Under the pieces are notes generated by a model. That model made no database searches. It saw only the letters and a program-made list of their open reading frames with translations, and was not told the DNA's origin. This document shows, one piece after another, positions 9,872-19,325 of a stretch of DNA of 37,104 nucleotides; position 1 is the stretch's first letter, and every line of letters starts with the position of its first letter. The position numbers and the translations under genes are program-made. Location of the stretch: assembly GCA_001931905.2 (NCBI GenBank), contig MSJI02000535.1, forward strand, positions 1 to 37,104, in the 5' to 3' direction. Source of the DNA: Cladosporium sp. IMV 00045. Taxonomy: Eukaryota > Ascomycota > Dothideomycetes > Cladosporiales > Cladosporiaceae.

Positions 9872-11203
9872 CTATATTTTCGACTCGCTCCCAGCGAATC
9901 CATTGACGACACTGGTAATGAGCTGATTCGCAATCGCAGTGCTGGGAGGCAACCTCAAGCCGCCTTCCTTGTACTCCGGACCAGCCGGATCACCAAGACC
10001 GCTGGTGCCCGTTCTCAGCGCGTCCCTGACCTCAGCAAAATCGAACCACTTCGCGTCGTCCAGCTCGGGATCATTCCCCAGATCAATCGTCTCGCCTTCA
10101 GGTACAGCCTGTCCGACCGCGCCAATCATCAGGTTTGCGGGATACGGCCAAGGCTGAGTGGAGTGAATGACGACCCTGCCGACATAGATGCCAGCCTCCT
10201 CATATACCTCTCTCCTCACAGCCTCCTCGATACTCTCCGCCGGCTCTGCAAAGCCGGCAAGCGTGGAGTACCAGTATGGCGGCCAACGTCTCTGGCGTCC
10301 GAGCAGAATCTTGTCGCCCGCGTGGTTCACGACGGCCATGATGACAGTGGGGTCAGTTCTCGGGAAACTGATGTTGGAAACGCCCGTACGTGTGGCGCAA
10401 GCAGGGCGTTCTTTGGGATCGGCGGGGACGGCGTTGGTAGTGGAAATTGGTGCTGCAGCTTTGCGTGCGAGATCCGTCGATGGACAAGCGCGTTTGAACC
10501 CTCCATTCACGGACATGGTTGGTTGACCGCACTGCGCGCAGAAGGGGTTGCGGGCGTTCCAGTCGAGTAGTTGGCGGGCTTCGGCGTAGATGGCGGCTGT
10601 CAATGTGAGTTAGCATTACCGATGTGATGAGGCTTTGAAGATATGGGACATACCATCACTAGCCTCCAACTCCATAAGCCTTCCCTTGCCAAACTCAACA
10701 CCATCCTTCTCCACCTTGGAAACCAACTCCTCACAAGCCGCCTTCACGCTCCCCCGAGGGGTGACATCCACCGCAAAATACGGCGCGCCAACATACCTGT
10801 TCTTCCCCTGATAGTCAAGTCCGTTCTTATCACTCTCATCAATGCCCAAGAAAATCATCTGCGGCACCGTCTCCTCAGAATTATACGCGGCCTGCATCTC
10901 CTTCTCATTCCTGGCATAAGGATCCTCGCCAACAACCAATTTCACATCCTCGAACTTGACATAATGCAGCTTCTTGTTTGCGGAAGACTGCACGAGCGGC
11001 TGCAAGTCCTTGCACAGCATGAAAGACGTAGAAGGGTGTTTGAGCGCGCGGCTGAGGAAGACGTGGTCGCCGCGCAGGAAACCGAGGCGGTTCAGCGGCG
11101 ACCCGGAGAAGTAGTTTGCGACTTCGCGCCCGAATTTGCGCGAGAGCATTGAGTCGACGTCCGGGTGGGCGGGGAGGGGGAGGTCGGGTTGTTTTTTAGA
11201 CAT
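9872..11203 (-). CDS. NPY1: NADH pyrophosphatase (NudC/NPY1-type Nudix hydrolase), probably peroxisomal
   Basis: Hydrolyses NADH and related dinucleotides to NMNH and AMP; the family can also act on NAD-capped RNA. Exons on the minus strand: 11203-10654 and 10596-9872, 424 aa; 57 nt intron with GCTAAC. Residues 1-180 are the N-terminal NudC-like domain. A four-Cys zinc-ribbon follows (about C203, C206, C221, C250) with an expanded loop. The Nudix box GX5EX7REX2EEXGI is complete at about 298-320 (GFAEPAESIEEAVRREVYEE). STQPWPYPANL at about 328-338 matches the NADH-specific SQPWPFP motif with one inserted residue. The last three residues are SKI, a conservative PTS1 variant, which fits the peroxisomal location of yeast Npy1. 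Confidence 0.93.
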
Positions 11204-11773
11204 TGGAGGATTGCCGTTTTGAGAGGAGTGTGAGGACGCAGGAATGTTTTTCTGGATGTTTCAGAGCGATTGTTTTCCAAGCGATGATTTGGAGCTACAA
11301 GGGCTCTTGCGGTGAAGATGATATAGTTGTGTCTTAAAGAAAGCTTGGTGACGTGCTACACGAAAAGATTATATCGAGAAACGGGCTGCTATGTAATCAA
11401 TGCGGATAGAGGGGCGATTTGGTGATGCAGTGGTGTCCACTCTTCGGGTATAAGCACAGCGGGCATCATAAGCCGAGGAATTATCCACTTCCAATTGCCG
11501 AAATAGGAAGGTGCGGCTACTGTGATTTGTCGACCGTGCGCATCAAGGTGTAAGTGTATACCCCTTTCTTCGATTAGACCGTGCTCATGAGGTTGATTGA
11601 AGTGCATAGATCGATGGCGGTTGCACTGTTTCGGAATTCACAAATGCGCCAGAACAGATTACCGAGCTGATTGCACACACTCAACTTGTTGCTTGCGAGC
11701 AAATGCAGTTTGTTTGGTCGCATGCTCAAAGACTGGCCGTGTTATAGAGAGTGAGCAATGTCGTCCATGTATT
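11204..11773. other. No supported gene
   Basis: About 570 nt between the start of the NADH pyrophosphatase gene and the stop of the acetyltransferase gene. It presumably holds the former's promoter. No clear motif was seen. Confidence 0.5.
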
Positions 11774-12268
11774 TCAGCTCGCAGAGCCAGGTCCCTTCCT
11801 GTCGAGCAGGATGTTCGGTGCCTCGAGGTCTTCCATCGCAAAGTGTCGCTTGTAGAGGAGTTCCGTAGGCGTGTCCTTCTCAACGATCATGATGGTGCCG
11901 CGAAGATCAGGCATTCCCTTGAGATGCTCATCCATACAGCTGAGCATCCACTTCGCCAATCCTTTCCCTCTGTGTTCCTCCTTGATGTAGATATCGTTGA
12001 CATATACCACGGTCACGTAGTCAGTGATCCACCTGCCAAAGCCGACTAGTCGAGATGTTTTGTTCTGGGTTTCGACGTTGGTCTGGAACAAGGCAAAGCA
12101 TTCCGATGAATTGATCATGGTCTGTAGACTGGGCTCTGAAAGAGGCGTCCCCCAAAAGAAGTCGGCCTGGGAGAAGATCTGATTGAGCTGCTTCAGAGGA
12201 ACTGACGATGGATCTGTTGTAATGAAGTAGCCATTTCGATGCCAGGTCTGCGTGCCTGTGAGAGACAT
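11774..12268 (-). CDS. GNAT-family N-acetyltransferase
   Basis: Predicted acetyl-CoA-dependent acetyltransferase of 164 aa, single exon; substrate unknown. The fold is recognisable in order: beta strand and loop with SSECFALFQ, core strand with TSRLVGFGRWITDYVTVVYV, then motif A VNDIYIKEEHRGKGLAKWML, whose R-G-K-G-L-A loop binds the CoA pyrophosphate. It continues with RGTIMIVEKDTPTELLYKRH, the motif B helix. The start at 12268 (MSLTGTQTWHRNGYF) is chosen because related proteins begin near a W-x(2)-(D/N)-x-(Y/F) strand. The frame is open for 53 more codons upstream, but that extension has no family-like features. Length is normal for a stand-alone GNAT enzyme. Confidence 0.85.
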   Translation of the reverse strand: MSLTGTQTWHRNGYFITTDPSSVPLKQLNQIFSQADFFWGTPLSEPSLQTMINSSECFALFQTNVETQNKTSRLVGFGRWITDYVTVVYVNDIYIKEEHRGKGLAKWMLSCMDEHLKGMPDLRGTIMIVEKDTPTELLYKRHFAMEDLEAPNILLDRKGPGSAS

Positions 12269-13209
12269 TGCGTAAAGGTTGAGCAAGATACAAATCTCTT
12301 CGCCAGTGTGAATGGCATACTTGATCTGCAGCATTCCATGCTCGTGAGTCATCAAGAGGGCCATGAGGGACATCATACAGTGCGCCTGTCGAAACAAGGA
12401 GGGCACGCAGCTCATACGCCCTACCACGAGCCAATGATGCCAATAATGGTAGCATCATCTCTATCCCTGAACGGAGGGGTACCGTGATTTGGTGAACAAG
12501 CGAGTGCAAAGCGAGCTCGAAAGTTGCACTCAGTGGAATGGCTGTGCAAGATATTGCAAAACAGCGAGCACGCAGAACAACTGGTAGCCTCCATACTTTG
12601 AGCACGTCCAGCTATTATGGAATGCGAACCCTGCAAAGGCTCAGTATTTGCCAATACCACACCAGTAAGGACAAAGTGTATTCCATTGAGGAAGTCTGCC
12701 AGCGACTGGGAAGCATCTCTCAAGGTAAAAGATCTGCCACGGCTTGGAAAGTATTCTAAGAGGGTACCTAATCCATTACGGAAGGTTTCCAGGCGGCACG
12801 TAGGACAAATAACAGTTGAAATCTTGCAGAAGAAGATTCGTTGGTGACTTTGTGCGAGGGGTAGTCGAGAATGCCATCTAGGCTTGTTGTTTTAACATCC
12901 AACATCAAAGATCATACTTGCGAGAATGGCCGAGATGAGTGTTGGTTCACTGGGCGAGTCCGCCATTTCAATGAGATTCACGATTTTCCGACGAAAGTGG
13001 CATTGTTCTTGTCTTTGATGATGACAACCTCGATGGAAGTTGAGAGACCACCAGCCTGCCAAGCTTCGACAGCAAACTCCAGCCAGCAACTTGTCAACGA
13101 CAACAATCTGATCTTCACATACATCGCAACATTGAAGAGAGAAAAAGTCAGCACCGACTGCAAGGGCAGTCCAAGCGACACCCTCATTATCTGAAATACC
13201 TCGCCAACC
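12269..13209. other. Divergent intergenic region, no supported gene
   Basis: About 940 nt between the divergently oriented GNAT and COG2 genes. Only short overlapping frames are present. Promoters for both genes should be here, but no specific site could be assigned. Confidence 0.5.
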
Positions 13210-14079
13210 ATGAGCAAATTCTTCATCGACAGCACATCGCAGTCCGCAGACACAACTCCGGCGCACGTTGACTCCCCTTCCTTCGGCTCAGACGACGAAT
13301 ACACCCTCCCATACCCCGCCGAACTCGAGCGCAATGCCTTCCTCGCACCCGACTTTGACGCTCAAGCATACCTATCCTCCCTGAGAAATCGACACCAAAC
13401 GCTCGAGGATTTGCGCAGCGATCTCCGACAGAGAAGCCAGCTGCTTAATCGTGAACTCTTGGATCTGGTCAATGGGAACTATGAGGAGTTTCTGAGTTTG
13501 GGAGGGGACTTGAAGGGCGGCGAAGAGAAGGTTGAAGGAGTTAGGGTTGGTTTGCTTGGGTTTCAGAGGGAGGTGGAGGGGATTCGGAAGGCTGTGCAGG
13601 AGAGGGCGAGGGAAACAGGAGACTTGCTGCGAGAGAAGAAGGGCTTGAGGAGGGAGATTGTTCTTGGGAGAGCATTGCTGGAGGTGAACGAGAGGCTCGA
13701 GGAGCTTGAAGAGAAACTCGGCATCAGAATGAAAGAAGGGGAGGACGAAGAGGATGACAGTGAGGAAGATGGTTTGGACGAATCCTCCCACGATTCGGAC
13801 AGTTCACCAATGGCTAGTGTTGTCAAACGCTTGAGAAAGCAGTCAGAGCAATACCTGTTGATCATCCACCAAAGCAACAACATCGGATCAAGTCATCCTT
13901 TCATTTTGTCCCTACAGCCGCGAATGGGCGAGGTACGGAAGACGATAATCCTGGATCTTTCAGCGTCATTACGACAAGCCAAATCATCTCGCGATAATAT
14001 GGCCATAATGGGCTTCACCCGCACCTTCGCAGTACTGGATGCCGAGACCGATGCTCTGAAAGTTCTCAAGGCCGGATGA
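13210..14079 (+). CDS. COG2: Conserved oligomeric Golgi complex subunit 2
   Basis: Subunit of the COG tether, which captures vesicles in retrograde traffic within the Golgi; COG2 belongs to lobe A. Single exon, 289 aa, close to the length of other fungal COG2 proteins. The N-terminal signature is clear: LPYPAELERNAFLAPDFDAQAYLSSL-type sequence at about residues 34-58, then RHQTLEDLRSDLRQRSQLL and ELLDLVNGNYEEFLSLG, as in the Pfam COG2 N-terminal family. Residues about 60-185 are strongly predicted coiled coil (many Leu/Glu/Arg heptads), followed by an acidic linker (EGEDEEDDSEEDG) and a helical C-terminal part. The ATG has an AACCATGAG context. Confidence 0.9.
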   Translation: MSKFFIDSTSQSADTTPAHVDSPSFGSDDEYTLPYPAELERNAFLAPDFDAQAYLSSLRNRHQTLEDLRSDLRQRSQLLNRELLDLVNGNYEEFLSLGGDLKGGEEKVEGVRVGLLGFQREVEGIRKAVQERARETGDLLREKKGLRREIVLGRALLEVNERLEELEEKLGIRMKEGEDEEDDSEEDGLDESSHDSDSSPMASVVKRLRKQSEQYLLIIHQSNNIGSSHPFILSLQPRMGEVRKTIILDLSASLRQAKSSRDNMAIMGFTRTFAVLDAETDALKVLKAG

Positions 14080-15083
14080 AACTATACTCAGCGCAACGGC
14101 ACGATGCAGCCACGCTTATTGGGCTAGCTTATTTGCAGGCAGCCAATCTGCCGTGGATCTCATTCCCTAGGGTCGCAAAACTTGTCAAGCGACAAGTTCC
14201 GTGGTCTCCTGCGTCTCCTGATGCAACCAACGCGATTCCGCCGACCTCAGTTCACCCAGAATCACCGTGATTGGGTCTATAAGTCCTTCCACCTCAGTTT
14301 GTGTGAACTCCCAAGCGACAAGGGGCTAATCGGCCCACACGCGGTCTGGAAAGTCGACAGGGTCACGAAATCTTTTGCCAGTTCGATGTCATCACTACGG
14401 GCTGGCCTCGGGCTCAGGAGCCTTGTCGTAGACCTCGCCCTGCGGAGATGGCAATGTGCCTACGGTCGCTACCGCCGCGGTTCCTCACGGCATGTCTTCC
14501 GCCACTGGCAGTGTGAAACGAAACCTCCACGCCGATTCTTCCAGCTTCGGCTGGTAACTTGGGCGAGGAAGTCCCGGCAATCGTTGAAAAAGCCGCTTCG
14601 TTGGGGTTGCAGGGCGTGGAATTGCGCATGCGCTTGTATGGGCGTCGTGAATCCTCGAGGTGCAATGACAACGTGTGCGGATTTTATCATGCATATGTTG
14701 TATGGAATAGATGTAGAGCGACCTGACTTTCTACACCAGAAGGTCGCGGAATAATTTAGACGATATATCAAGAGACAAGAGGTATTCGCTCCCCGATCTT
14801 GCCTGCACACTGAATCTCCGGATCATGCGGCCAAAATCTGAAGTGTTGATTTTTGCTTGAGTATCTCCAATTATTCTACACGATGTAAAAACACATCGAG
14901 CCGCCAGCATTGAGCGCGGCGTGCAGCCTTCTGGTGGCAGCACTCGCCACCAAATGTTCCGACATTCTGCCCTTCCTGGCTAAAACAAGGCCATCGGCCA
15001 TGGGCCTGCATCTGTGAACTTCCCGACTTGATATTCGACATCACATTCTCCATGATTTACCAACTCCTACTCTCTCCACGGCT
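14080..15083. other. No supported gene
   Basis: About 1 kb between COG2 and the mitochondrial-protein gene. Frames of up to 190 codons exist on both strands but overlap each other, have Arg/Cys-rich low-quality composition and show no domain. Confidence 0.5.
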
Positions 15084-15743
15084 TCACCCTTGAGCAGGCG
15101 GCGGCGGCCGTCTTCCGGGCGCCCTCCTCCTTCCGCCGTCCCCTTCGCCGGCTTTCGCATCCCTCGCCTTGTTTCTTGCCTTGAACTGCTCAAACTTCGT
15201 TTTCGACTCGTCGTACATGTAGGCGTCGATGCGAATCTTGTCGCCAAAGTCCTTGATGCCGGCCTGGCTGACGTACATCTGCTCGGGGCTCTTCCTGCGC
15301 AATGCGAGCGCGGTTCTGGAGCTGGGCCGGCCACCGGTATTCTTCAGAACGCTGTAGTATTCGAGGAGACTATCGGCGGTTTGCGCTGCGGTGGGGAGGG
15401 TCTTGACGGTGGCCTTGTTGTAGCTGTAGGTGGAGGTTCGCCATTCCTGTGCGCCGGGCACTGGGCGGGCGAAGCGGACGCCTAGACGCTGGACGATGTT
15501 GCCGTGAGACGGTGGAGGAGGGCGGGCGTTCGGGTTTGAAGGGCCGTGGCCAACTTTCGTCTTGGTGATGTGCAGCAAAGGTGGGTTTGCAGATTGCTGG
15601 GTAGATTTCTGGGCTGGAGGAGAGGAAGCGTCTGCCTCTTGCAGGGCGGCCGAAGTGCTGGAGAAGGCTCGTTTGGTGGGGAGTGATGGGACTGCCGTTC
15701 TCCTCGCGAAGGTCCGCGCGAATGAGCAGCTCGGGCAAGTCAT
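15084..15743 (-). CDS. Mitochondrially targeted protein, possibly a mitoribosome-associated subunit; family not identified
   Basis: 219 aa, single exon. The N-terminus is a textbook presequence: Arg/Ser/Ala-rich, no acidic residue before position 36, with KRAFSSTSAALQE suggesting cleavage around residues 26-30. A Pro/Ser-rich linker follows to about residue 80. The best-conserved-looking part is residues 81-190: GNIVQRLGVRFARPVPGAQ, TSTYSYNKATVKTLP, and SLLEYYSVLKNTGGRPSSRT. The tail (190-219) is very basic and Pro/Arg-rich, as in many ribosome-bound proteins. I cannot assign a family from memory. The start at 15743 is chosen over upstream in-frame ATGs because it begins the presequence and has a CAACAATGAC context. 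It is divergent from uS3m across 290 nt, which supports a mitochondrial translation role by association only. Confidence 0.75.
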   Translation of the reverse strand: MTCPSCSFARTFARRTAVPSLPTKRAFSSTSAALQEADASSPPAQKSTQQSANPPLLHITKTKVGHGPSNPNARPPPPSHGNIVQRLGVRFARPVPGAQEWRTSTYSYNKATVKTLPTAAQTADSLLEYYSVLKNTGGRPSSRTALALRRKSPEQMYVSQAGIKDFGDKIRIDAYMYDESKTKFEQFKARNKARDAKAGEGDGGRRRAPGRRPPPPAQG

Positions 15744-16033
15744 TGTTGATATTGTTGTGGCGGGAGGTGTGTGAAGTGTGCGACTCGCCGTGTCGCTGGT
15801 TTCCCTGCCCTCACCAAGTCTCGATGCGCTCGCTGAAGTCGCGGAGGTCATGCTCCCGATCGGGAAAGGCGCCGCAGCCCTCACGAATTCAGCCCAGCCC
15901 ATCAATCTTCAATCAATTATTGATGAACGTATTGATTAAGAACAGCGGCTCACTCCCGCGGCAAATTCCAATCCTCATTGCGGTGCTATACCACTCCCAC
16001 TCCCACCCATCTCCCTCGACAACCACCGCAATC
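15744..16033. promoter_or_regulatory. Putative bidirectional promoter between two mitochondrial-protein genes
   Basis: 290 nt separate the divergent start codons of the mitochondrially targeted protein and uS3m. Both promoters and 5' leaders must fit here unless they overlap a neighbour. Pyrimidine-rich CCACTCCCACTCCCACCCATC at about 15990-16010 lies just before the uS3m start and could be a core element. No other motif was assigned. Confidence 0.45.
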
Positions 16034-16639
16034 ATGTCAGCCCCTCCAATCGGTCGCGCTGCGCAGCGACTTGCGACCGACCTGTTCAGCCCCAAGATGA
16101 AAACGCCGCTCGAGTCGCTCCTTTCGCGAACCTACGGCAAGCCCGTCGAACTCAACCTCACCCAGCTCAAGAAGCCTGAATTGAACGCGCACATCCTCTC
16201 GAGGCTCGTCGCCCAAAAACTGAAGGATCGCCGCAACACCGCACGCAGGATCGTCCGTGATGCCGTCTGGGGCGCACGACTGCCGACTCAGCAATCCCAG
16301 GTGCCCTCACAAACCGACCACGCCGCCGCCGCCCTGAAGGCTCTGGCCAAGGACCCCTCGACATCTTCCCTGGCGCGCTCCAAGGCGCCTATCGGCCACA
16401 TCATGCACTCTCTCAGGATGAAGCAAGTCAGCAGCATTAGCGTCCTTGCCGGCGGTCGTCTGGGCAAGCGTATGACGGCCAATATGGCAGAATATAAGCT
16501 CGCAAGGAAGGGTCTCACGAGCAAGGGCCCCGGCTATGTCCTCAGAGGCGTGAGGAAGAACCACATCGAATACGGCTGGAGCAAAGGCAAGAGAAGAGTC
16601 GGTGCATTCGGTATCAAGGTACACATTGGTCATTCATGA
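16034..16639 (+). CDS. RPS3: Nuclear-encoded mitochondrial small-subunit ribosomal protein uS3m
   Basis: Predicted uS3 of the mitochondrial small subunit, located at the mRNA entry region. Single exon, 201 aa. The N-terminal part has the fungal mitochondrial rps3-like block LLSRTYGKPVELNLTQLKKP and AHILSRLVAQKLKDRRNTAR at about residues 30-78. The C-terminal half carries the uS3 core: SISVLAGGRLGKRMTANMAE (about 136-155) and the closing RRVGAFGIKVHIGH, which parallels the GVIGVKVWI ending of bacterial uS3. A classical cleavable presequence is not obvious, but the first 25 residues are basic and amphipathic. In most filamentous ascomycetes this gene is mitochondrial, so a standard-code nuclear copy among nuclear genes is notable. 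Confidence 0.8.
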   Translation: MSAPPIGRAAQRLATDLFSPKMKTPLESLLSRTYGKPVELNLTQLKKPELNAHILSRLVAQKLKDRRNTARRIVRDAVWGARLPTQQSQVPSQTDHAAAALKALAKDPSTSSLARSKAPIGHIMHSLRMKQVSSISVLAGGRLGKRMTANMAEYKLARKGLTSKGPGYVLRGVRKNHIEYGWSKGKRRVGAFGIKVHIGHS

Positions 16640-17912
16640 AATCTTTATAGCATCGGAGTTTGGAATTTGTTTGGGAATTTGGGAGACGTGGCGGTGGATA
16701 CCAGAAGATCGTGACAGGAATTACTTCGAGGAGATGTACGAATGGATGCGTTCTGTTGCCCTCTCGCTGGCAGAGTGCGCCGGCAAAGGGACGTGGCAAA
16801 GCTGGCCACGAGGCTCGCCCCTTTGGAGCGAAGCTGTATATCTAACCCCTGTACAATAGATACAAAAACTTGTTTTTTGCACTCAGTCCCTGCTCCTAAC
16901 GTCGAGCAGTAGCTGACACCGTCACGCGATCAAGCAACAATTCCGTCTGCCGAAGGCATCCATCGGCTCGAAACAGTGGCAAGATGGTGTTGTATACCGA
17001 ATTCTGGGCATCGAAATATCTGCTAATCGTGGGAAACCATGGAGGTGGGGTGCTCGAAATAGTGTCAAAACATAAAGACCGCGATCACTTGCATCAAACT
17101 CCCAGCTGTGTCCGCAGCAAGCCGCACATTCGCCGGTTCTTTACTTCTGGTTCAAGATTTGATCCCTTAGGAATCTAGTAGTGGTAAGACAGGGCTGCTG
17201 GATGATCACTACTGGCTCGAGATATGGCTCTCTGCAATTTCGTTATGGAGAGACACGATCGCTTTCGTCAGAGATGCAGTGAGCATAACAGGATTCCAGC
17301 CGTCCATGATTGCAGTTACAGCTCGTGTCTCACCGGCCTACTGTCATCGACCTCTGGTGCCGAACTGCAATCCATGACGAGAACTATTCCAAGCTTTAAG
17401 TCAATCACGGTCTGGAATATGCGGCCGCCACGCAGCGTGTCTTGGATATCAGCACGCCTATTTGTCTCAACGCTGGGCGAGCAGTCTGTTACAGCGCCTG
17501 TTTCTGAACGTGAAATTTAGACGTTCGCTTCTCCTTTGCGGGCCTTTTTGCAAACTCACCGCTGGTTATCATTCGATGATATTCTGCATGTTGCACATAC
17601 AAGAAAAACCGACACCTGAGACTTCATGGTTCCACTTTCCGGCTACGTACACGCAATGTCAGACCGCATGTGGCTGAGAAGACTTTCTATGTCCAGAACT
17701 AGAACTGGGCTAATGCACAGCAAAAGCGTCTCAAACACAGCGCGCTCACTTCCAGATACTCATCATTTAAGGGTCTACCTGACGCCGGTGTTCTAGCTTG
17801 GAATAACTCAACCCCCTTCAACCTTCTTACTTCCACCCTGACGCATTCACAGCATACCAAAACCCTCGACAAGAGTTGTTGCAGCCAGGAGCCTACGGCG
17901 TTCTCGCCCACC
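16640..17912. other. No supported gene
   Basis: About 1.27 kb between uS3m and the coiled-coil gene. Only short frames without recognisable domains; no repeat or RNA gene seen. Confidence 0.55.
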
Positions 17913-19066
17913 ATGAGAGAAACGGAGCAAGACATCTTTTCTCTGTTTGAATCCGGCTTCATGCTTGCCTACTGTGCACGGCGAGTTGATGGTCGTCGCT
18001 GCCCCAACAAGCCTTTCTGCCAAAACTCGACAACAGACACTGGGAGGTACCCGACCCCACTGCAAAGAGCACACGACATCCACGCCAATCTAATGCAGCA
18101 TGTCACACATGTCAAGAAGGGCCTTGTGAAATTCGATTGGGAAACAGCTGAAGACCAAGTTGGAGAGCTCATGACGCTGAAGCTCTGCGTGAAACATCAA
18201 GATTGCTGCGATCTGACGGTTGAATGTGCGATGAAACTGCTACAGAACGAGTGCCAACGCTGTGTGGCTGTGAAGCAATTCTCAGCTCCGAGACAACCAA
18301 CGACAAACCTCCAGTACCATCGTACACCTCAACCCACCAAGGACGACATGCAACGTCACAAGCCCTGTTATCTTCGTTCGCCCAAACACCTGCCACGCCG
18401 ACATCATCTTCGACCAATGCAACGGCAAACCAAGTGTCCTCACCCTCCCATCTCGCCTCGACAATCCTCAAGCACCATGCCGGCGCATACCCTGCCACGG
18501 TGGACTCCTTGGCAGAAGGAAAGGGAGCCGTCAAGCCCGATGTCCACGAGGTCGTCTCACAGAACCCACATGTTTCAACACGCCCGATCACGCCGGTATC
18601 CAACGCTCAACCGACGCACTGCGAGGCAACACCATCCCCAGTCGATAAGGTCAAGCACCTTTTCACGACTTACCCCCGTGAGGAGACTCGCAAGAGCGTA
18701 TTGGATCAGCTGCTAGAGAGTTTCGAGACAATGAGGATTCGCATGGATGAGCTTGAGGGTGAGAACCACGTGCTTCGAGAGCGTCGCGAGGGCTTGGAGA
18801 ATGAGGTTGGCAAGCTTCGCGCCCGATGCGAGAGGTTGGAAGAAGAGAACGGCCAGCTGCAAGAACGTTGTGGGAGGTTGGAAACGGAGAACAAGCAGCT
18901 ACTCGCTCGATGCGAGAATTTGGAAGCAGAGAACGATCAGCTGCAGAATCGGTGCGAAAGCTTGATGGATGAAAATGCGAAACTGAACCGACAATCGAAG
19001 AAGCTCCAGCGTCGTGAGAAGGAGAAACTCCAAGCCTGTGGCAAGAGTTTGGATGTGAACGAATGA
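17913..19066 (+). CDS. Cys-rich N-terminal region plus periodic coiled coil; uncharacterised, one uncertain junction
   Basis: No known family recognised. The start ATG at 17913 (GCCCACCATGA context) opens a frame encoding about 100-115 residues with many Cys (AYCARRVDGRRCPNKPFC, LCVKHQDCCDLTVEC). The rest of the protein lies in another forward frame ending at 19066. It has a Ser/Thr/Pro-rich linker, then from about 18690 a long coiled coil with 14-residue repeats. The two frames must be joined near 18225-18315. A GT-AG intron 18226-18314 (89 nt) keeps frame but has a weak donor; 18251-18285 also keeps frame but is only 35 nt. A one-base frameshift is the alternative. Both halves look protein-like, so one gene is likely, but the exact junction is unresolved. 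Confidence 0.6.
18782..18991 (+). repeat. Five tandem 42-bp coding repeats (14-aa coiled-coil units)
   Basis: Units at 18782, 18824, 18866, 18908 and 18950, each 42 nt. They encode the pattern R-C-x-x-L-x-x-E-N-x-x-L-x-x, for example RCERLEEENGQLQE and RCENLEAENDQLQN. The first unit has Arg in place of Cys. Each unit is exactly two heptads. Confidence 0.9.
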
Positions 19067-19325
19067 GGGGGGCTGTTCAGAGCATTCTTCATCCACCAGT
19101 TGATGAAAGAAGATCAGCACCGGAATCTTGGAGAGCATCCTTTTGTCTCTTTTGTTTCTTCGTTTACAGTGCATCTTCTTTCGTCGCACGTGTTTTTCAA
19201 AGCTGATAATCTTCAGCTATGGTGGAGAGGATGCCACAACTCGATATACGACAGGTGGTGAGAATCAACCCGGTGCTCATGGTATCGAATGTACGAACAG
19301 GAGATCAGTCTTTCATTGTTCAGCA

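Noticed and set aside
14182..14754. 190-codon plus-strand frame after COG2
   Set aside because: Arg/Trp/Cys-rich composition, no domain, and overlapped by equally long frames on the minus strand.
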